From Limnephilus marmoratus (lineage: Eukaryota; Arthropoda; Insecta; Trichoptera; Limnephilidae): a stretch of 64,000 bases of DNA. The notes beneath the pieces were generated by a model that saw nothing but the letters and a program-made list of their open reading frames with translations, searched no databases and had not been told where the DNA came from. Both the position numbers and the translations under genes were made by a program. Positions 41,015 through 51,265 of this stretch are shown piece by piece; position 1 is the stretch's first letter, and the number at the start of each line of letters is the position of its first letter. The stretch is taken from contig OU862922.1 in NCBI GenBank assembly GCA_917880885.1, forward strand, positions 19,468,627 to 19,532,626. The letters run 5' to 3'.

Positions 41015-43750
41015 CACCACCATCATTCCAATGTCCATCATTCGTAAGTATTTCATAACATTGCAACATCGTTAGAATTATTTTATCTTTCAGAATCTAG
41101 TCATTATCATTTTAAGAAATAACGTAGGTAATATTGTCAGTGTTATATGTTTACAACATGCAAAATATTTATTTTAAGCGCAAAAATTATAATGATCCGA
41201 AAAGCTCATTTACCAACTTGTATCAGGGTGTTGAGTCAGTACTTTATAAATACATTGAATACCCATATCACATTACTCTTAGGCCCTCCATTCATGGAGA
41301 TACTTACAATTTACGTAATTGTGTAAGTACCCACAAGTACCCTGCTGATATACTACTTTTTAATGCTAGTCTCCGTACACAGCGCTATCCGAAATACACT
41401 GAACTTGATCATTTTTCACGTGCAGCCGTGGAGTTAATCGCAGTCAAGCGATGTCATATAACTTTTTTTCCAACATCAATCCATGCCTTCTCCACTGAAT
41501 CCTTTCTTACGTATTCTGGTAACGTATAGTTATATAAACATGTATTTTTTCCTCTGTCAGAACAAATCTAACATTACTTTCATGTTCCGACGCCATTTCT
41601 GTCAAACATCAAACGAATAGTATCCGACACAAATGATGCGACGCGTCGTGTTCGATCAGCACTGTCGGTATCGTGATACTGATTGGAAACCGACAGCCAC
41701 CGTGTAGTGCCGTGAATGGGCACCAGCAAAATCGTACGGGGGGTGCTTACGATCGGCGCGTTTGATACGCTCACGAGGATCGGGTATCTTGTAAGTATCT
41801 CCGTGAACGGAGGCACTTACAAATTTTTCATAAAATTACTTTAGTCCTTTTATAAATTTAATACATATATTTAATAATAAAAACAATCCGTGATTGTTTT
41901 ACTCCGTACAATACGATGCATACGATAATTAATTAAAATTAAGGATCAATTAATGTTAGTCTGAGACTTATATAATACTCAGAATAGAAAAAGTTATTTC
42001 AAGTAGGTAGATTAATTTATACAATAGTTTCCATTAAAATCATCTGAACTCAATGAAGACATAAGATGGGATGTAATTAGTAATCCCGGAGAGGAAATAA
42101 TAATGTGATAGGTGCAGGGAACTAAGAGAACGGTAAGCAGAGTGTTGGAGTTATTTAACTAATCTAGTCGATTTAACCAAATAGTAATGCCTTCTTTTAT
42201 AGAAATTTTTGTATGAGGAAGGCTGCTTTTATACAAAATTTATACATGGATGTAATATTATTAATTTGTGGGTTTGTATTTGCCACAAAACGACTGATAT
42301 TTACTTAGTCTCATAAGATTTTTTCCATGTATTCCATTATTGTGATTTTCAATAAAAGTCAAAGGAAAATACATATTTTATTTCACCCTATACTAATTTC
42401 GGAACAATAAGGTTTACTGAGGGCAATCGTGGGGGTCGATTTCCATGTGTTCACTCATACGAAGATGTGGCTTTGGGTCCAGTACTTTGATAATGATGAA
42501 GACCTTCGAAATACTGGACAGGTTAAGTACATTCTCAAATAGCCCGAGGTTTATGTAGAAGGAATTTGTAAATAGAGAAGTGCTTGAAAAAATAACGGAA
42601 AGCTGTAGTTTTAAGAGGTATGTAAAAAAAAAAATTATATCTATGTGGGTTTTTATTTTTATAGCCTTTTTTATGTGACCTCACAAGATCCCCCTGTCTG
42701 TATGGTGTAAAGGCAAGCAGACTATGTCGCCATTTGTTTAGGCAGCGTTGTGAGGCGGGTTAAAGGAAAGTTGTGGGAAGGGATTTATTAATTATATGAA
42801 GGAGGAAAAACAGATGCCGGTAGCTCGTTCCACATACGAGCCGACTTAACAAAAACGAGTCTAAGGAACGACCCATTCTCGTGAAACCGAAGCCTTAGGG
42901 CTTTAAAGTGGCAGTGATGTGTGAATTCAGTGTGGTGCAAACCACCAAATATGGGGTCAACGAATGCCCACATCATTCATTCACCATAGGGATTGATGAG
43001 GTTCACTAGGTGACGAGGCTCTAAATTGGTTTGCAGACCTAGATGTCCCCCTCTGAGCCCCCCGCCATGCGAAAGAAGAGTAATTTATACCCAAACGGTA
43101 ACTTTCCGAACAGCCATCTTATTACAAAAACTGGTAAACTTAAAATAATTCATAATCCGCTTGTTCATAGATAGTGGTACGTTAATTATTTTAGGAAAAT
43201 ACATAAAAAATACACTTTTAGCAATAACTGCTGTAAAGTATATAGATTAATTATTGTTTTATTTCATTCAATATGTCAAACCACAAAGTGACTGCTTTCT
43301 ATCAAAAAAAAAAAGATTAATTATTGTTTGTTTGCACCCGCAAATACACAGCACAAATAAATAGTTTTGTTCATATAAAATCCCAATTCCTTCAAGAAAG
43401 GCATTGGTGCGGTTAAATGTTGATGATTCAGGTTTTACGATGTGACATCTAAATTACTTGCATTATCAAATCTTGTTAACACTAATACCAGCGTTGTTTG
43501 ATTAATAGGTACCAGCGTTTGTTTAATAGGCAGGAATTTGATGAGCCTCGTGAGCGCAGTTTTTCATATTAATATATTTTTAGGATATAATGTACAGACC
43601 ATAAACGATGTTAAGTCTCCCTCAATTCTGTTTTCGCAGGAGTAGATAGGATTGAATGGCGCTATCGCTTATTATGCAGACGTTCAGTAAATAAAAAATA
43701 AAGTTCTCAATTTTCTGTAAATCCGATGTTTCTAAGAATGTTTAATGTAC
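41015..43750. other. Interval between TMEM169-like and TIM16 genes
   Basis: A 131-codon frame (41,134-41,529) follows the short 3' UTR. It has no recognised domain and is not supported. The words CTCCATTCATGGAGATACTTAC (41,285) and GTAAGTATCTCCGTGAACGG (41,790) are inverted, so 41,280-41,825 may be a decayed inverted-repeat element. A LINE tail is at 42,780-42,976. Otherwise it is AT-rich and empty. Confidence 0.35.
42780..42976 (-). pseudogene. LINE ORF2 C-terminal fragment (family A relative)
   Basis: The minus strand reads LRFHENGSFLRLVFVKSARM followed by WNELPASVFPPSYN, like STARLWNDFPASVFPPSYNM in the family A LINE copy at 55,780-55,900. It is truncated at both ends. Confidence 0.55.
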
Positions 43751-43753
43751 ATA

Positions 43754-44120
43754 GGTGTCACACGCTAAAAAAAAAAGTGCAAGCGCTCATGTGTTGTACC
43801 GATGCATTATGCTATAAAATATTTCTTTCTATGGTAGGAGAGGGGGTCAGTTGAATTAGAGAGCTGCCGCGAAATGTCATTTCTCTGTACTGGATCTGTC
43901 AACTTGACAGCTGTCATCTGCACATTTTCGCAGCTCCGTAATTAAAATGACCCCCTCCTGTTTACGGCGAAGAGGGTTTTGCATATCGCCTCAGGAGAGG
44001 TTTTGGCATATAACTTTGAGCTTCAAACGCATCCTCTGCTTAGGGGTGACAGGTCTGTACGGGATTGTATGGAGAGCGATATTGTGCGTGCAATGATCTT
44101 TTATCTTTGCGTGTGACACC
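43754..44120. mobile_element. TA-target inverted-repeat element
   Basis: GGTGTCACACGC at the left is inverse to GCGTGTGACACC at the right, each flanked by TA (43,752-43,753 and 44,121-44,122). The 367-bp element has no coding capacity. A TA target fits the Tc1/mariner group. It lies 163 bp beyond the TIM16 stop codon and may contribute to the 3' end of that transcript. Confidence 0.7.
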
Positions 44121-44282
44121 TACATTATTGAAATAAAAGAAATTATTATAGATGCAAAAAAATATTTTTAATTTCCTATTAGCAAAATTAACAATATTTA
44201 CATAGTACTGAACTTAAATTGTCTAATAAAAGTTTTTAACAATATTTTAAGAATAATAAAATAGCTACGGGGTATTCTTGGT

Positions 44283-44669
44283 CTATGAAGGTTCCGGTTG
44301 AGGTGGCTGTTTACTTTGATCTGTTTGCGAATGATTTAATTCCTGGTCCAAACGCTCCTTTGCTCTAACAACTTTGGATTGTAGGTAAAATGAACCTCCT
44401 TTGCTCTTGTCATTTGCCGTGAACAGGTATTCGTACTGCTTTTTTATGTCTTCCGGGTCAATTTTAGAGACATTAAGGATTTCTTTGGCCTCTTCTACGG
44501 AGAGTCCAGTAGCTGCGTTGGCTGCAGCCCTTTTTGCTCCGTCTCTTCCTCCACCAGCTCTTTTCGCCGCTTCCTGAGATGCTGCTATTTCTTGTTTCAG
44601 GGCCCTCGCAAATGCCCTACCGACCACCTGTGTGCCCAAGACAATGATTTGAGCAATATATTTTGCCAT
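44283..44669 (-). CDS. PAM16: TIM16/PAM16 (Magmas) mitochondrial import motor subunit
   Basis: This single-exon frame of 128 residues is the usual length for the family. It starts [20 protein letters not shown], the characteristic N-terminal segment that associates with the inner membrane. The degenerate J-like domain follows: [20 protein letters not shown], then [20 protein letters not shown] and [13 protein letters not shown]. The [19 protein letters not shown] stretch holds the region where J proteins have HPD, and HPD is absent, as expected for TIM16. The protein pairs with the J protein TIM14/PAM18 on the matrix side of TIM23 and controls the mtHsp70 import motor (family knowledge). The Drosophila counterpart is black pearl. 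It is divergent from the dehydrogenase at 44,999. Confidence 0.93.
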   Translation of the reverse strand: MAKYIAQIIVLGTQVVGRAFARALKQEIAASQEAAKRAGGGRDGAKRAAANAATGLSVEEAKEILNVSKIDPEDIKKQYEYLFTANDKSKGGSFYLQSKVVRAKERLDQELNHSQTDQSKQPPQPEPS

Positions 44670-44998
44670 TACGGCAGTGGTTTTGAATGTTTTTATTAAA
44701 ATAAATTACATCACAAACTATCACACAGGCCAAACTTCAAAAGGATAACCTCAAAATAAATGACATTGAAATGTTGTCATATGAAGAAAAAACTTTTACA
44801 TAACATAATAATATTTATACGCAGATGTACCTACTTAAGTTCGAAAAATAGAAATATTTAATTCCATAGAAAGCATTTGACATAATAATGACAGATTAAA
44901 AAACATAGATAAAAATAATAAATAGAAAAAGTAAATAGGCACCCGGCGCGCCTTTAGGTTATGTTCATTTGAACTTCTAAAAAAAATCTAAATTAAAT
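44670..44998. promoter_or_regulatory. Shared bidirectional upstream region (TIM16 / HSD17B10-like)
   Basis: Only 329 bases separate the two start codons, so both promoters must lie here or inside the first exons. The sequence is AT-rich apart from GGCACCCGGCGCGCCTTTAGG at 44,938-44,958. No TATA box is positioned convincingly for either gene. Confidence 0.5.
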
Positions 44999-45007
44999 AT
45001 GTCAAAG
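44999..45007 (+). CDS. HSD17B10: HSD17B10-like dehydrogenase, exon 1 (MSK)
   Basis: The start codon ATG at 44,999 gives MSK and then the donor GTAATA at 45,008. It joins in frame to exon 2, which supplies the SLVSLVTGG start of the Rossmann fold. Placing the start here gives a protein of 255 residues, the usual length for the family. The following 84-nt intron has no in-frame stop, so an unspliced start is also possible. Confidence 0.65.
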
Positions 45008-45091
45008 GTAATATTATTACGGCAAAGCTTTCGATTATCCATAATATTTTTGAAATTACTTACAATAATTTTTTGTTTTGTACTTTTTCAG

Positions 45092-45256
45092 TCTCTGGTT
45101 AGTCTTGTGACTGGTGGAGTTTCAGGATTGGGAAGAGCCACCGTAAAAAGGCTGATAAAACAGGGTGGACAAGTTGTTGTATGCGATCTTCAAGAAACCA
45201 AAGGAGTTGAAATGCAGCAAGAATTTGGCGACAATTTGGTTTTTGTCAATGCTGAT
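45092..45256 (+). CDS. HSD17B10: HSD17B10-like dehydrogenase, exon 2 (NAD-binding)
   Basis: The exon lies between TTTTTCAG and GTGAGT and codes for 55 residues in phase 0. It has LVTGGVSGLGRATVKRL, the TGxxxGxG dinucleotide motif of classical short-chain dehydrogenases, and VVVCDLQETKG, whose Asp at the end of strand beta-2 favours NAD over NADP. LVFVNAD leads to the conserved Asp-Val of strand beta-3 on the next exon. The family acts in the mitochondrial matrix on 2-methyl-3-hydroxybutyryl-CoA and steroids, and is a subunit of mitochondrial RNase P (family knowledge). Confidence 0.88.
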
Positions 45257-45496
45257 GTGAGTTTAATTCAACCATTTTCACCAAGTAAACAATTAATACA
45301 ACAGACACTACCAACCACGTATAAATTTATAGGAGAATAACCATTTTGTATGTTTTTTTAAAATATGTGTTTAATTCAATACTTCACAATTACTTTACTT
45401 TTTAACGCTTATTTTGAGATATTAGGTAAGTACTATTTTTTCACGCCTGCTCTCGGTAAGTTTGTATAAACATCATTGGTAAATTTTTGGGATTGG

Positions 45497-45919
45497 TGGC
45501 CAAGGCTATTATGAATAATTTTTAGAAAAAAACTTTAGATTCGCCTTAATCACTATAAAAGGAAACTTATTGCATCACGGCTAGCGGAAAATAATGCATT
45601 TTAATTTTCAATGTCGTTAACTAAAATTACTTCGCGAACCGAAACTATGACAGCCCGCCCGCCATTTTGTCGCTGTCAAAATACGTTTTTGAATGGTTTG
45701 TTTGGCTACGCAGGGTTTGTATAGCGGGCTTGTTTATGTGACAAATGGCGGGCGGCAGCGGGCGGGCTGTCGTAGTTCTGAAGTGAAATTTTATTTAACG
45801 ACATTGAAAATTAAAATGCATTATTTTCCGCCAGCCGTGATGCAATAAGTTTCCTTTTATAGTGATTAAGGCACATCTAAAGTTTTTTTCTAAAAATTAT
45901 TCGTAAATAGCCTCGGCCA
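45497..45919. mobile_element. Foldback element in intron 2 of the dehydrogenase gene
   Basis: TGGCCAAGGCTATT and AATAGCCTCGGCCA mark the two ends. Arms of about 165 bp (TTAATCACTATAAAAGGAAAC, AATAATGCATTTTAATTTTC) are inverse copies around a short unique centre of about 100 bp with CGGGCGGGCTGTCGTAG-type words. No target duplication is clear and there is no coding sequence. Confidence 0.75.
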
Positions 45920-46170
45920 AAAAATTAACACATCATTTTCTTAGAGTGTGATTAGACCTCCATGGCTCTCCACTGGCTGCGGTTCCTCGTTATTCCTCGC
46001 CTTCAACCCTCAGATCTTCCCATGCTACTCCAATCATCTTCCTCGAAGCCTATTCACTTCTATTTGGTTTTTTCCACTGGGGCACCCAATTGGTTATAAT
46101 TTTTAGTGTTCTGTCATCCGGCATTCAACATGTACAGCCCACCTGCAGTCTTTGAGGCCTACAGTATCTT

Positions 46171-46425
46171 ATGATTGTGTCGTTATCATATTTTAGAATT
46201 CATGGTTCATTTTATTTGTTTATGATTGTGTCGTTATCATATTTTAGAATTCATGGTTCATTTTATTTGTTTATGATTGTGTCGTTATCATATTTTAGAA
46301 TTCATGGTTCATTTTATTTGTTTATGATTGTGTCGTTATCATATTTTAGAATTCATGGTTCATTTTATATGTTTATGATTGTGTCGTTATCATATTTTAG
46401 AATTCATGGTTCATTTTATTTCTAT
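46171..46425 (+). repeat. 51-bp tandem repeat, five units
   Basis: ATGATTGTGTCGTTATCATA recurs at 46,171, 46,222, 46,273, 46,324 and 46,375. The 51-bp period is divisible by three, so a repetitive open frame of 17-residue units results. It is inside intron 2, shortly before exon 3, and is a minisatellite and not a gene. Confidence 0.9.
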
Positions 46426-46564
46426 CCATTTTCTAGCCCAGGTCCAACGATTTCCCGAAGCATTTGGGTTCTAAGACTGCTAATTTTAAACGTAATAGAT
46501 TTTTATAAACACAATGTAGGTATTACACATAATTATTGTAATGTCCGTTTTTGTTTCTTTTAAG

Positions 46565-46729
46565 GTGTGCTCAGAAAGTGACATAACCAATGTACTGAAA
46601 ATTACCAAAGAAAAATACGGACGGCTGGACAATTTGGTGAACTGCGCTGCCATTGCTTCAAGCTTCCAAACATGTAACTTTAACAAAAAAACAGTACACA
46701 GACTTAGTGACTTTGAAAGGGTTATAATG
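46565..46729 (+). CDS. HSD17B10: HSD17B10-like dehydrogenase, exon 3
   Basis: The exon is bounded by TTTTAAG and GTGAGT and codes for 55 residues in phase 0. It includes ITKEKYGRLDNLVNCAAIAS, where the family's N-x-A-G motif reads NCAA: the usual Gly is Ala. CNFNKKTVHRLSDFERVIM is the insertion region typical of HSD17B10 that lines the substrate site. The preceding intron (1.3 kb) holds a foldback element and a 51-bp tandem repeat. Confidence 0.9.
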
Positions 46730-46935
46730 GTGAGTATTGCACTGTAAATGTCAGTGCTTCCTATAAAAATAAATAGAATATTGTCCATTATCGCAGCGCC
46801 CTTGAGGTGATTTGTGACAAAAATGGCAATATATATTATTTTGCCATTTATACATAGTCATCCAAAGGTAAATATTTCCCTATGGAGTCCACGCTCCAAA
46901 GACTTAAAAAAATTAAAACAAATTGTACTAGGTAG

Positions 46936-47854
46936 TGTGGCGGTCATTTAACCCGTTCTGCGAAGTTTACCGCTGCGCCACTGACGTCCACAGAATACGC
47001 TGGAAGATACGGCATACCTACCTTAGCGTAGTAATAACTGGCGCATCGTAAATAATCCGCCACCTACGCGAAAGAGCTAGAACGTCTGGCTGTACCAAAC
47101 AAGTGCCCGCAGAAAGTTCGAGCGATTTCTCACCTTTGCGTGAATTCACCGCATTACCTACCGCGAGACTAATTACTTGCCACGGGTATATAAGCCGCGC
47201 TCGCTTGCTCGGAGTCAGTCAGTACCTCAGTATTCATTCATCGGCCAGGCGAGCAACACAGAACTAGCAGTGTCGCGACTAAGTACCTGCCCGCGCGGGG
47301 CACGGGCCTCGCGCAGTCAACAGTGAACACCATATCCAGCGTGACTTCAGGAACATCTTTATAGCACCTTTGAGGCACTTCTCCAACTACCATCTCGACA
47401 TGAGATGGCAATCATCATCCTGCAACGAGCAGCAACCACAACCGGCAACGCGCCATCATCCAGCATCCTGCAACGAGCAGCAACAACAGGCAACGCGCCA
47501 GCATCCTCATCGCCTCTTAAGGTTCCTTCCTGCGTCACGTGTGTGCTCCGACCCACTGGACACACAGCCGCCATATCCCGTCAACACGACGTCGATCGAC
47601 CGCCTGGACCAAGGTCACGTCTACACAGCCACGGTGTAGGGCAACACGCCGGCTTCCTGAAGACCTATGATCTTCACCGCCGTAGTGTCCTGACCTTCAT
47701 CTTCACATCATCGCGCAGCAGCATCACTACTGTCACTCCGCTCCCGCTCCGCATCGACCTCCGCTACGTAGCCACAATAAAGACTGACTCATACATCGAC
47801 TGCATGCCTTTCATTTCTCTCGCCCCGTCTCTACCGATACGGACCGCTCCCTCA
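46936..47854 (+). repeat. Solo LTR with 4-bp duplication, in intron 3
   Basis: It has TG...CA ends (TGTGGCGGTC to CCGCTCCCTCA) and GTAG on both sides (46,932-46,935 and 47,855-47,858). The sequence at 52,742-52,810 (minus strand) is an empty version of this site, with ACTAGGTAGATTACAGTTAG continuous. Inside are TATATAAGCC at about 47,187 and AATAAAG at about 47,777, a promoter and a polyadenylation signal. The frames on both strands within it are not genes. No internal retrotransposon region remains, so it is the product of LTR recombination. Confidence 0.85.
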
Positions 47855-48114
47855 GTAGATTACAGTTAGTAATAAGTAAGAGGCGGCAAAGTGGTGGCTT
47901 TTACAGAGCCGAACTCTAGGGAAGACAACTTAATTTTTAAACACGCAAAAAACGCGTAGGTACCTATTAAATAGTTGTTTTAAATTACTTCACAGTTTTA
48001 GCAAGTTGAGTACGTTGTCGGAAATAAAAGTTTATTGACTTATAGATACATGAAGTTTAAAGTTTTCTCGGTACGGTTTGTTTTGGAGATATACTTTAAC
48101 TGCTGACCCTGTAT

Positions 48115-48640
48115 AAAATATAAGGGCGGCCAACTGTTTAATTTGGTAGCCACCTCTGGTCTGGAGTCCCAAAATAATTAAAAAAAAAACCATTCTGACT
48201 CTGCGCAAAAACGGGCGGTCCGTTTGATAGCTTCCCCGATTACAACTGGATCGCAATCTTTAGAGCGCTGGCATCAGTTAGGAACGCTGTCCGTGTTCTA
48301 CCGGTATTTCAATGGAAGGTGCTCGAAGGAACTAGCGTCTGTGATCCCTTCGGCACCGTTGCATAATTGGGGAACACACCAATCGGGCACCCAACATTTG
48401 TGCATGGTTGACTTTTATATCGCATGAGAATAGGTCATTTCTACGGCTTGTTCAAGTTCTCGAGTTCTTGAGCTCAGCTGTCGAATGATTGCTGGCTTCT
48501 GTGTTTCCTACCTAATTCAACATAGATCTCTTCAAGACCCCTTTTCTCCCTAAAAAAAACCATCCACACAACATCTCCATAGATGACATAGACTCTGAAG
48601 AAAAATTATTTTCCTCGGGGCCTTCTGTGTGGAGTGAAAG
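48115..48640 (+). pseudogene. Family A LINE, ORF2 C-terminus and 3' end
   Basis: It reads TTGSQSLERWHQLGTLSVFY, RYFNGRCSKELASVIPSAP and HNWGTHQSG, the region after the reverse transcriptase in insect LINEs. It continues in another frame (RSFLRL...SSAVE...ASVFPT) to CCATCCACACAACATC and the family 3' end (TTCCTCGGGGCCTTCTGTG). The frame changes show that it is dead. This copy reveals what the more decayed family A repeats are. Confidence 0.7.
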
Positions 48641-48649
48641 TACAACAAT

Positions 48650-48900
48650 AAAAAATTAAAAACATTTTTTATGTGAATACCGCACCAGAATCCCAATTGC
48701 TGGGGCTGGAAGTTGGAAGAGGAAGGTTGGGAATTACATGGTCATTCAGATCAGGTCACCAAACACGGCCAAAGTCATTTCAAGCAATGCTTGAATTCTG
48801 AATGGTTGTCTCACACCAGGGTGATGCTGAGAGTCTCTTCCACTCTGAAACGCGCCGCAAATAAATCGTATATATTATTTAAAATAATTTTAAAATTTAC
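48650..48900 (-). mobile_element. SINE copy without its tRNA head
   Basis: Plus-strand words GTGAATACCGCACCAGAATC, GGTCACCAAACACGGCCAAAG and CACACCAGGGTGATGCTGAG match the body of the SINE at 12,152-12,577. The A/B-box head is missing on the right. It separates two family A LINE tails. Confidence 0.6.
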
Positions 48901-48904
48901 GCGC

Positions 48905-49460
48905 CCGACATTTGTCGAGTGATAACGAGTTATGAGAACGAGTCGAGTCACATGAGAACGGTTCGTTCCTACGACTCGTTCTTGAGTTCAACAGCTCGGC
49001 TATGGAATGATTTGCTGGCCTCTTTGTCTCCTCCCCCTTTGTTTCCATGGGTCTCTTTAAAAAAAAAAAAAAACCTCCACACAGCAACCCCAAAGACTTA
49101 GTGTTGGGTAGGACACGACATCAGGATGAGTTTGTAGTTGAGGTGTTACAAAATATTTTCGCTTACGGGGGGGGGGGGTGGTGGGGGGACGTGGGGGGGG
49201 GGGGTTGGCTAGATAATTTCAGCTCTACACAGGGGGCCCTGAGGAAAATTCCCCTCAGACCCTATGTCATCAGCTGTGGACGTATAAGTCAAAAGGACTC
49301 CCTCAACCACTCTCTCCGGATCCGGCCTGGACAAACTTCACCCCATGAGCCCAGGTACCCCTGCTAAGTCACCAAACGTAGCGAACCACTTGGGGTGACC
49401 TATGGCAGATGTGTTGGTTATCTCATAATGGTTCCTGGGGCGGCGGTACCCATACCCGCC
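48905..49460 (+). pseudogene. Family A LINE tail, second copy
   Basis: YENESSHMRTVRSYDSFLSS and TARLWNDLLASLSPPPLFPW give the same C-terminus as at 55,640-56,190, followed by CTCCACACAGCAACCCC, a G-run (49,169-49,205) and the tail module ending CTGGGGCGGCGGTACCCATA. Confidence 0.6.
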
Positions 49461-49644
49461 TCCCGTGTTTGTTAGTTTTGTGATACGAAAAATGGATATG
49501 AAAAAAGCCTACCCTCCCACCCCCCTTCCACCTCCTCCCCCCACCACCACCACTGATCCACCCCCCCCTGCACCCACCCTCTGATCCCCCCCTCAACAAC
49601 CCCCTCCACCTCATCTCAACACTCCCTCAACCTCCCTCCCTTGG

Positions 49645-49970
49645 GAGCTGTTGGGACTCTTGTGCGGTATTCACATAATAATAATTTACAATAAAAATAT
49701 ATATATTTTTTAATTTTAAAAACATTTTGGAGCAGTTGGGACGCTTGTGCGGTAATTTACAATAAATTTAAAAAATATATATTTTGGAGCAGCTGGTACT
49801 CTTATGCGGTATTTACTTAACAATACATAATTTACAATAAAAAATATTTAGAAAAAAAAAAATTTGAGCAATTGGGACTCTTGTGCGGTATTCACATAAC
49901 AATAATTTACAATAAAAAATATTAAAAAAAAAAAAAATTGGAGCAGTTGGTACTCTTGTGCGGTATTATT
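49645..49970. repeat. Tandem copies of a SINE tail
   Basis: GGAGCAGTTGGGACTCTTGTG or a close variant recurs near 49,650, 49,729, 49,787, 49,863 and 49,941, each followed by CGGTATT(C)AC, AATTTACAATAAA and an A-rich run. This looks like serial duplication of the SINE 3' end (period about 70-80 bp). Confidence 0.65.
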
Positions 49971-50039
49971 ATATCACCCCAACACCACCTCCTGGTTCTT
50001 GTACAAAAATCTCATTCAAACTCCTCACGCCTCACCACC

Positions 50040-50250
50040 CCATGGATTTGACCCATACGATACGTGACATGACATGTAGCCCAATACACCAACCACCTCA
50101 CACCGACAAACCTCATCCCATGACCCCGAGCACCTCTGCTAAGTCACCAAACGTAGCGAACCACTTGGAGTGACCTATGGCAGAGGTGTTATCCAATAAA
50201 TGGTTCCCGGGGCTGCGGTACCCATACCGGCCTCCCAAATTGACTATACC
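50040..50250. repeat. Family A tail module, copy
   Basis: CACCTCTGCTAAGTCACCAA, GCGAACCACTTGGAGTGACC and CGGGGCTGCGGTACCCATAC match the modules at 49,350-49,460 and 55,270-55,380. Confidence 0.6.
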
Positions 50251-51265
50251 TAAATAAAAACAAATCTGTTCACATCTTATTTCAAGTGGATTTCTAAAAA
50301 ATACTGTCGAAATATTACAATAGTAAAATGATATTGTCAATACTGTTTCGTAATATTCAAAGTATTAAAAACATTTCACGTCCTGCTGTAGATTAGGAAA
50401 GATTGTTTTCTTAGAAAACAAGCCGATAATATATCTCTTTTCTTTTCCTTATATTTTCTATTGAAGAGAAAGAGACGAAAATAATATTATATACATATGT
50501 TTATAATATTCCAAATAAAGGTATCATATTTCATTTTGCCCGACTCGCCGCTGAGGGAAACCGCAACTAGCAAGTCAAGTAAAGTGATTTTTATCACAAA
50601 AAGGACAAAGAGAAGTATAAGATGTAATGTTATTTTATTGAAATCAATTTATCCCTTTCCATTTGAACTCAACCTTTTGCATGTCGTAATATTTTGTCGG
50701 CTATATCACAGTAGTTCGCTCTGCACCTGCATGCTAATGCCAGCGACAAAACTGGAATATCATTATTATTAAATTTTCTATTTATTTCCTACAAACTTGG
50801 TATAATATTTCATTAAAATAACACAATTGATATCACACAACCTCCAAACTGAAAATCCAATATATTTGTATGTGCAAAAGTGTTGTTTGTACGAATTCAC
50901 TGTTTGAAAATCTATTTCGTAAAAAATAATACAAAATTGAGAATTTGTTCACACCAAACCTCTCGTGGTATTCGCTAGCCACGTGCATAAGCTACACTCT
51001 GTTTAAAACAAATTTGACCAGTTAAATAACGATAATTTAATTGTTTTGCCTTTAATAATGAGCGGCTCTGGAATTTTACGTTTTGCCTCCACTATCCGCC
51101 TCATAGTAATAAGTAATTCAGTAACCGAAATTAAAAATATTGCATTTTAACGTTTTTTTTTAAATTTAAAAAATGCGAAATGTCATTTTTGAAGGACCGC
51201 CATGTTAATTACGATGATGAAATATGCATTTTTAAAAGAAAAAAATCACTTTCTGTCAGTTAGAC

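Noticed and set aside
41134..41529. A 131-codon frame after the TMEM169-like gene as a separate gene.
   Set aside because: It has no recognisable domain, coincides with possible inverted repeats and has no splice or conservation support.
46171..46563. 130-residue repetitive hydrophobic protein with a 17-residue unit.
   Set aside because: It is a 51-bp minisatellite inside an intron. The open frame follows from the period being divisible by three and there is no supporting signal.
47370..47869. GC-rich frames of 89 and 154 codons as a host exon.
   Set aside because: They lie entirely inside the solo LTR, which has defined ends and a 4-bp duplication, and they contain no known domain.
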